NCBI RefSeq assembly: GCF_001612685.1
Contig: NZ_BDAY01000018.1
Location: 1-64,000, forward strand
Source of the DNA: Nocardia altamirensis NBRC 108246
GTDB lineage: Bacteria > Actinomycetota > Actinomycetes > Mycobacteriales > Mycobacteriaceae
Direction: 5' to 3'
Length of the DNA: 64,000 nt
The translations under genes were made by a program, and so were the position numbers. Under the pieces are notes generated by a model. That model searched no databases. It had not been told where the DNA came from and worked only from the letters and a program-made list of their open reading frames with translations. Shown here one piece after another: positions 59,501 through 64,000 of the stretch. Position 1 is the stretch's first letter. Each line of letters opens with the position of its first letter.

Positions 59501-61654
59501 GTGCAGCACCGAAATATCGTGGCGAGTAACCAGATCCGCGACGTAGGGAATGTCACGGTAGGCGTTCGGTTTCGGGATGACCACCCGGGCGCCCGCCACG
59601 AACGTGACGAAGATGTCGAGCAGCGAGGCGTCGAAGCTCACCGAGGTCGACTGCAGGACCCGGTCCTGCGCGGTGATGCTCCACTGCGCGACGAAGCCGG
59701 ACAGGTGCTCGGCGATCGCTTCGTGTGGAACGGGCACACCCTTCGGCTTGCCGGTGGAACCCGAGGTGTAGATCACGTACGCGGTGTTCGACGGATGCAG
59801 CGGGGTATTCCGGTCGGTATCAACCGGATTCGTCTCGGCCAAACCTGCCGCCGCGTTCTCCGCCGCAACCGTTTCCGCGGCGTCGAGCACCAATGCCGGA
59901 CGGGCGTCGGCAAGAAGGTAGTCGATCCGGTCGGCTGGATAGGCAGGATCGATCGGCAGGTATGCCGCGCCCGCCTTCAGCACCGCCAGAATGCCGACCA
60001 CGAACTCGACGGAGGTCGCCAGCCGCATCGCGACGATGTCTTCGGCGCCGATTGCCTGCCCGATCAGCCAGTGCGCCAAGCGATTCGCGCGCCGGTTCAG
60101 CGCGTCGAAGGTGAGCTCGATGTCATCGGAGATCAGGGCGATCTGTTCGGGTGTTGCCGCGACCTGCGCCTCGAACATGGCGACCATGGTGGTGGCCGGC
60201 TCGTCGACGACCTCACTGTAGGAGACCGCAAGGACATCGGCGCGGCCTGCGCCGAGGATGTCGATCTCGGACAGGCGCCGGTCCGGCTCTCGCAGCGCGC
60301 TGTCGAGCAGCTGCATGTAATGGTCGAGGAACTGGGCGACGAGATGCTCGTCGAGCGCGTCGACCAGGTAGGTCGCCTCGATCCGCGCACCCGCGTCGTC
60401 GAACACCACCATCAGGCCGAGCTCGTCCTCGGCAACGGTACTGCCGAGCGGGAGCTCGGTGGCCGCGACGCCGGGCAGATCGAATCCGATTGCGGCACTG
60501 CGCATACTGAAGCTGAGCTGGACCAGCTCCGCCATGGCATCCCGCCCGGCGACCCGGTCGGGGCTGATCGCGCGGATCACCTCGTCGACCCCGGCGCTTT
60601 GATGAGCGAAGGCACCCGCGCAGGTGTCCTTCGTCGCATCGAGCAGCGCGGCAAAGGTTTGCGCGTGCGCACCGGTGGCGCGGATCAGCACCGCATTGCC
60701 GAAGTACCCGATGAGCGGCTCCGCGTCGCGGCCCGCACGGTTGGTCACCGGAACCGAGACCAGGAAGTCCGTGCTCGCGGTGTAGCGTCGCACGACCGCG
60801 TCGAAAGCGGCGAGCAGCACCATGAACGGCGTCGCCGCATGCTCCCGCGCGATAGCGGTGATCAGGTCCTGCAGCTCCGGGGACAGCGGCACGACAACCC
60901 GGTCCGCGTTCTTCGACCGGCTCCGCGCCGCGCGCCCGCCGGGCAACTCCAGGCGCTCCGGCAGCGGCGTCAGCGCAGCGCGCCAATAGTCCAGATCGGC
61001 AGCGGTGTCTTTGTGCGCGCGGGTGGCGGCGTCGACATCCACGTATTGGGCCTGGAGCTCGGGCAACGCCTCGCCGCGGTAGGCGGCGTTGAGCTCGGCG
61101 AAGAACACCGGCCACGAGTCGTCGTCCCAGCCGATGTGGTGCACCACCAGGATCAGCACATGCTCGGTCGCACCGGTGCGCACCAGTGTCATCCGCAGCG
61201 GCAGGTCGGCCGAGAGATCGAAGGGCCTGGCGAACTCACGCCGGGCCAGCACCTCGGTCCTGCGCTGCCTCGCCGCTTCCGCAAGGTCGGTGAGATCGTG
61301 TTCCTGCCAGGATAATTCGGCGTCCTCGACGGCAACCTGGTACGGCTCACCCGCCTCATCGACGAGGTAGGTGGTGCGCAGTATCTCGTGCCTCGCCATG
61401 ACGGTGGCACTCGCGGCGCGCAGCTGCCCGGCGTCGAGCGCTCCGTCGAGGCGATAGGCGAGGCACACATTCAACGTGGTGTCATCGGGGTCGAGCCGCT
61501 GCACGAACCACATCCGGCGCTGCGCGTCGGAGAGCGGGCTCGGGTCGGTACCGCGCCTGGCAGGCACCGACGTCGGCGCGGGCGCCTGCAGGTTTTCCTG
61601 ACGCAGGCGCTGCTGCAGCAGCCGCTTTCGACGCTCGAGAATATCTTCTGACAT
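56567..61654 (-). CDS. Non-ribosomal peptide synthetase, C-A-T-C-T (1695 aa)
   Basis: The start is the ATG at 61654 with GAAGGA upstream; a TTG at 61672 overlapping the previous stop is possible. Domains by approximate residue: condensation 30-470 (VVHHIGWDD); adenylation 480-975 (YTSGSTGKPKG, NHYGPTE, YRTGDLARR, GRADEQVKVRGHRIE); carrier 990-1060 (DSFFELGGHSLLA); second condensation 1125-1560 (MHHIIADHR, with His in place of the usual Gly); second carrier 1600-1665 (DGFFALGGDSVIA). The binding-pocket residues I can read are D-A-L-H-P-G-H-V-S, for which I know no sure substrate. There is no thioesterase or reductase, and the last C-T module has no adenylation domain. It follows the A-T-E synthetase in one operon. 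Confidence 0.9.
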   Translation of the reverse strand: MSEDILERRKRLLQQRLRQENLQAPAPTSVPARRGTDPSPLSDAQRRMWFVQRLDPDDTTLNVCLAYRLDGALDAGQLRAASATVMARHEILRTTYLVDEAGEPYQVAVEDAELSWQEHDLTDLAEAARQRRTEVLARREFARPFDLSADLPLRMTLVRTGATEHVLILVVHHIGWDDDSWPVFFAELNAAYRGEALPELQAQYVDVDAATRAHKDTAADLDYWRAALTPLPERLELPGGRAARSRSKNADRVVVPLSPELQDLITAIAREHAATPFMVLLAAFDAVVRRYTASTDFLVSVPVTNRAGRDAEPLIGYFGNAVLIRATGAHAQTFAALLDATKDTCAGAFAHQSAGVDEVIRAISPDRVAGRDAMAELVQLSFSMRSAAIGFDLPGVAATELPLGSTVAEDELGLMVVFDDAGARIEATYLVDALDEHLVAQFLDHYMQLLDSALREPDRRLSEIDILGAGRADVLAVSYSEVVDEPATTMVAMFEAQVAATPEQIALISDDIELTFDALNRRANRLAHWLIGQAIGAEDIVAMRLATSVEFVVGILAVLKAGAAYLPIDPAYPADRIDYLLADARPALVLDAAETVAAENAAAGLAETNPVDTDRNTPLHPSNTAYVIYTSGSTGKPKGVPVPHEAIAEHLSGFVAQWSITAQDRVLQSTSVSFDASLLDIFVTFVAGARVVIPKPNAYRDIPYVADLVTRHDISVLHMVPSMLATFLLLPEVNDWHTLRHVPVGGEALPGEVADRFATLFDAELRNHYGPTEAVVSSTHMTVDGPQGTGIVPIGIPNRNVYLYILDDALQLVPSGVVGEIYLGGRQLARGYLHRPGLTAERFVADPFQPGGRLYRTGDLARRDAAGIIEFIGRADEQVKVRGHRIELGEVEAALTDYPAVAHSVVVVTEHESLGQILAAYLVPAPGIELDVAAVRAHVARTLPEYMVPMALTTIDEIPLTAHGKLDRAALPVPELETARAYREPATPTERRLAELYGKLFERERIGADDSFFELGGHSLLAARLISMIRAEFGVEIDMRVPFDTPTVTGLAAHLVARFLDEFGIDIDEIAAADDAVVEPADTAAEARPAGRPPLVRRDQHDRVPLSYSQRVYWLQRRLEGAIDGENVAYPIRLDGPLDVEILRAAIDDVVARHESLRTTFPEHEGTPYQRVHPAGPVPMPIVEQAGDANDAQAWLDAELAADSAYVFDLQTEVQLRLRLLVLGPQTHVLSILMHHIIADHRSCQIFVDDLTRAYRARVRGAAPDWPELAIQFNDFAAWQREVFDRAPGHGAVSPYGQGLLDYWREALAGLPDEIAVAHDYPRPAVLGRNGESTTRVVPAAIWQLAKARAEEAGATDFMLCQAMSAITLHLLGGGDDLAIGAAVANRLDETTNDLIGLFANMVVLRNDLSGDPTPRTVLGRVRDAALDAITRQGVPFERLVEALNPPRTLSRNPLFQVVMHFRDRMRPNEFSADGATIVTSIAKHYEVSFMDFHFDYTAEADGSLTTRIVVNSDLYRPATGAVFADVLARVIEAVATEPDQLVSELDVLPAGWDTATSVVRQAGTDAAAAADSEIVSGPPQTDTERTLATILEELLEITDIDRADGFFALGGDSVIAIQWATRAGEVGLPMAPQLVFEHFTIAELAAAVDDAIANPPAETEADEARADRHHAPMSASGLDEDALAALRDSWSAQR

Positions 61655-61668
61655 GGCCGTCCTTCGGA

Positions 61669-64000
61669 TCAACGTGGAAGCTCGCTTGGCGACAACGCGC
61701 GTTCGAGCGCGGTCGCGGCAGCAGCCCAGATCTCACCGAGCCGATGCACATCGGACTCGGTGAATACGGCGTCACTCCAACGCAGGAGTGTCACCAGCTG
61801 TGGGCCCCCCGGGGCCGCATGCACACCCGCGATCACGTCCATCGCGTAGCGCAGCGGGAAGTCAGGTTCCGGCGCCGTCGGCAGGCTCTCGAACAGCTCG
61901 AAATCGGTGACCGGCGCCCAGGATTTGGGTCCGCCTGCGAGGTCGAGCCGCCCGAGGTAGTCGAACAGCACCTGAGGTTCGGGCGCGGCGACCAGTTCGG
62001 GCACCTCGTCGAGATACCGCAGCACGCCGAAATCGATTCCGTTGCTGGGGATTTCGGCCAGGCGGGTGACGACGGAATCGAGCAGCGCCCGCGCCTTGGC
62101 TGGATCGGCCTGTGCGGCAGCGACATCCACATAGTCCGTGCCTGCCCCGAAGCGGGCGGGGAACACGCTGGTGAACCAGCCGACGGTACGCGTGGTGTCG
62201 ATGTCGGCGCCGAGCGTCGTGTCCTCGCGACCGTGTGCCTCCATGGCGAGATAGGCACCGCCCGTCGGATCCTCACCGCGCTCGACGCGCCAGGTAGTCA
62301 GCGTGATGGCGAGAGCGGCGAGCAAGAACTCGCGCACACCGAGACCACCGGTGAGACTGTCGAGCACCGCTGCCGTCGCCTCGACCGACGCGGGCACGGC
62401 GTGGATGCGGTAGGAAGACAGACTGTCGGTGGCGGGATCGGGTCTGCGCTTACCGAGCGCCGGATCGGGACCGGTCGTCTCGCGCACCCAATAGTCTTGT
62501 TGGGCTACTACTTCCGGAGTTCCACTCCGGGCGTGCAAGCGTTCGGCCCAGCTGCGATAGCCGGTGTACTCCGCAGGCAACAGCGGTGTGACGACGGTCG
62601 AATCCGCCTCGACCAGCTGCGCCCAGCTGTCGGCGAGGTCGGCGCAGATGATGTACCAAGAGACCGGGTCGACGGCGATGTGATGAATACACAGCAGCAG
62701 CAGGTCGCGCGTATCGGTCCGCTCGAACCACACCGCACGCACCAGATCGCCTGTGCGCGGATCGATCTGCTCTGCGGCTGCCCGTGCATGGGTAGCGAGG
62801 GTCGCCGGGAAGTCGGTGCCGCCCTCGACCCTGGTGACGATGTCCGCGGCGCGCACCGCACCCGGAGCCCGGGTGTGCAGCTCATATCCCGTTTCGGTGT
62901 CGACGAACCGGGACCGAAGCAAGTCGTGACCGTCGAGCAAGGATTGCAGGACGGCGGTCAGCCGGGCCAGGTCGACACCTGGGGGCAATTCGAGCAGCGT
63001 GGACAGCGAAAGCCTGCGGTAGCGACCGTGTTCGTGCATCCACGACAGGGTTGGCACCGGGCCGACAACCCCGAAGTCGTCAGCAGTGGTCAGGCGCGGC
63101 GCTGCCGAGCCCGCGTCGATCTGTGCGGCGAGCGCGGCGATCGTGCCCGCGGTCAGCACCATCCGCGGGCTGGTCTCGATTCCCTTCCGGCGCAACGCGT
63201 TCACCAGGGAGATCGCCACGATGCTGTCGAGACCCAATTCGACCAGGTCGTCATGGACACCCGGCTCAGCGCCGCCGGTCAGTGCGGCGACCACAGCGCA
63301 CAGTCTGCGTTCGGTTTCGGTGCTCGGCGCGGAAGTGCCGCCCGCAGACAGCGCTTCCTTGGCAATCGCATCCAACTCCCGGACGTCGAGCTTGCCGTTG
63401 GAGGTCACCGGCAGCCGCTCGACCGCGAGGATGCGCTGCGGAATCATGTACCCGGGCAAGCGATGCGCGATATCGGCGCGCACCCGGGCGACGTCCGCGC
63501 CGACGACGAAGGCGACCAGCACCGGACCGCTGACCCGGCGCACCGCGATCGCGGCGGCTGCGGCGACGTCCGGCACGGCAAGCAATGCGGTTTCGATGTC
63601 ACCGAATTCGATTCGGTAGCCCCGAATCTTCACCTGGCCGTCTGCGCGTCCCAGGTAGGTCAGCGCACGAGAAGGTGAGTATCGCACCAGATCTCCGGTG
63701 CGATACATCCGCTCGCCGCGACGGAACGGATCCGCGACGAATCGGTCGGCGGTACCGCCTGGTTTACCCACATAACCGCGGGTCACCTGTGCGCCGGACA
63801 GGTACAGCTCGCCGACCACGCCGTCGGGCACCGCCCGCAGCCCGGAATCGAGCACGTATCCGGTCATCCCGGCGGTCGGCGTGCCGATGGTCGGCGTCGT
63901 TGCCGCGTCGGAGACCGCGGCAACCACCGCCTCGACCGTCGTCTCGGTAGGCCCGTAGCAGTTGAATACCTCGGTATTCGGCAAGGCACACAACTGTTTC
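61669..64000 (-). CDS. Non-ribosomal peptide synthetase, …A-T-E (N-terminus beyond window)
   Basis: The frame is open to the right edge (777 codons visible). It holds the end of an adenylation domain (NCYGPTETTVEA, YRTGDLVRYS, GRADGQVKIRGYRIEFGD, TSNGKLD), a carrier (DLVELGLDSIVAIS) and an epimerisation domain of ~450 residues (CIHHIAVDPVSWYII, VGWFTSVFPARF, HRLGEIWAAAA at the end). So this module delivers a D-configured aminoacyl or peptidyl group to the next synthetase, whose first C domain should accept a D-residue. The next gene starts 15 bases after this stop. Confidence 0.9.
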   Translation of the reverse strand, partial: KQLCALPNTEVFNCYGPTETTVEAVVAAVSDAATTPTIGTPTAGMTGYVLDSGLRAVPDGVVGELYLSGAQVTRGYVGKPGGTADRFVADPFRRGERMYRTGDLVRYSPSRALTYLGRADGQVKIRGYRIEFGDIETALLAVPDVAAAAAIAVRRVSGPVLVAFVVGADVARVRADIAHRLPGYMIPQRILAVERLPVTSNGKLDVRELDAIAKEALSAGGTSAPSTETERRLCAVVAALTGGAEPGVHDDLVELGLDSIVAISLVNALRRKGIETSPRMVLTAGTIAALAAQIDAGSAAPRLTTADDFGVVGPVPTLSWMHEHGRYRRLSLSTLLELPPGVDLARLTAVLQSLLDGHDLLRSRFVDTETGYELHTRAPGAVRAADIVTRVEGGTDFPATLATHARAAAEQIDPRTGDLVRAVWFERTDTRDLLLLCIHHIAVDPVSWYIICADLADSWAQLVEADSTVVTPLLPAEYTGYRSWAERLHARSGTPEVVAQQDYWVRETTGPDPALGKRRPDPATDSLSSYRIHAVPASVEATAAVLDSLTGGLGVREFLLAALAITLTTWRVERGEDPTGGAYLAMEAHGREDTTLGADIDTTRTVGWFTSVFPARFGAGTDYVDVAAAQADPAKARALLDSVVTRLAEIPSNGIDFGVLRYLDEVPELVAAPEPQVLFDYLGRLDLAGGPKSWAPVTDFELFESLPTAPEPDFPLRYAMDVIAGVHAAPGGPQLVTLLRWSDAVFTESDVHRLGEIWAAAATALERALSPSELPR

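Noticed and set aside
59432..61315. 627-codon plus-strand frame opposite the NRPS gene
   Set aside because: It is antisense to recognisable condensation and adenylation motifs and has no motif of its own.
61744..63678. 644-codon plus-strand frame opposite the A-T-E synthetase
   Set aside because: It is a shadow of the epimerisation, carrier and adenylation domains.
46864..64000. Naming the cluster as nocobactin (nbt) biosynthesis
   Set aside because: No salicylate synthase, PKS, lysine N-hydroxylase or MbtH gene is visible and the A-domain code is not one I can assign; the genus-level resemblance is not enough.

Overview
The window is high-GC DNA with dense ATGA or GTGA gene overlaps, type VII (ESX/WXG100) secretion gene sets, an actinobacterial ribosomal spc operon followed by secY-adk-map, a siderophore-type NRPS locus with a probable IdeR box, and Tat-type lipoproteins. 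This points to a mycolic-acid actinobacterium, most likely Nocardia or a close relative. The assignment is inferred from gene families; no rRNA gene is present.

Bases 1-24.7 kb form an island of type VII secretion-linked proteins. Two paralogous units (2689-1871 and 7264-9009 with 6440-7267) each pair a WxGEGA-motif, Gly/Pro-tailed protein with an EspG-like chaperone. One is followed by a CpnT-like protein cut by the window edge, the other by a DUF600-like possible immunity protein; dtd lies between them on the other strand. On the plus strand a YbaB-like gene leads into a 3646-residue polyeffector (9873-20813). Its order is CpnT-like N-terminus, Thr/Pro linker, DUF1023 hydrolase, two tandem calpain proteases, an R-S-ExE ADP-ribosyltransferase (ART), an H-Y-E type ART-like domain, an OTU protease, a 23-residue repeat array and an R-S-QxE ART. 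A two-module 266-residue protein and a WXG100-like protein follow. Convergent to these lies a second full-length CpnT-like gene with its own WXG100-like partner.

Bases 25-28.5 kb hold small chromosomal genes: an unknown protein with an RNA-polymerase alpha-CTD-like segment, a DUF4254 pair and a methyltransferase.

Bases 29-40 kb (minus strand) are rplN-rplX-rplE-rpsN, a 3.7-kb interruption, then rpsH-rplF-rplR-rpsE-rpmD-rplO, a terminator and secY-adk-map. The interruption carries two WXG100 proteins, a 487-residue secreted ART toxin and a small downstream gene. It lies between two similar copies of a roughly 60-bp hairpin repeat. rpsH has its own promoter, which closely resembles the rplN promoter.

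Bases 40-46 kb encode two tandem M13 metallopeptidase lipoproteins and an EspC-like plus repeat-rich type VII pair. Bases 46-64 kb encode a SnoaL-like protein, two related siderophore-binding proteins, an array of four DUF6545 membrane proteins (one decayed), a DHA2-type MFS exporter, a SagB-type dehydrogenase and two NRPS genes (…A-T-E, then C-A-T-C-T). Together these look like an iron-regulated siderophore locus whose product probably carries an oxidised azole ring. The last NRPS gene runs off the right edge.
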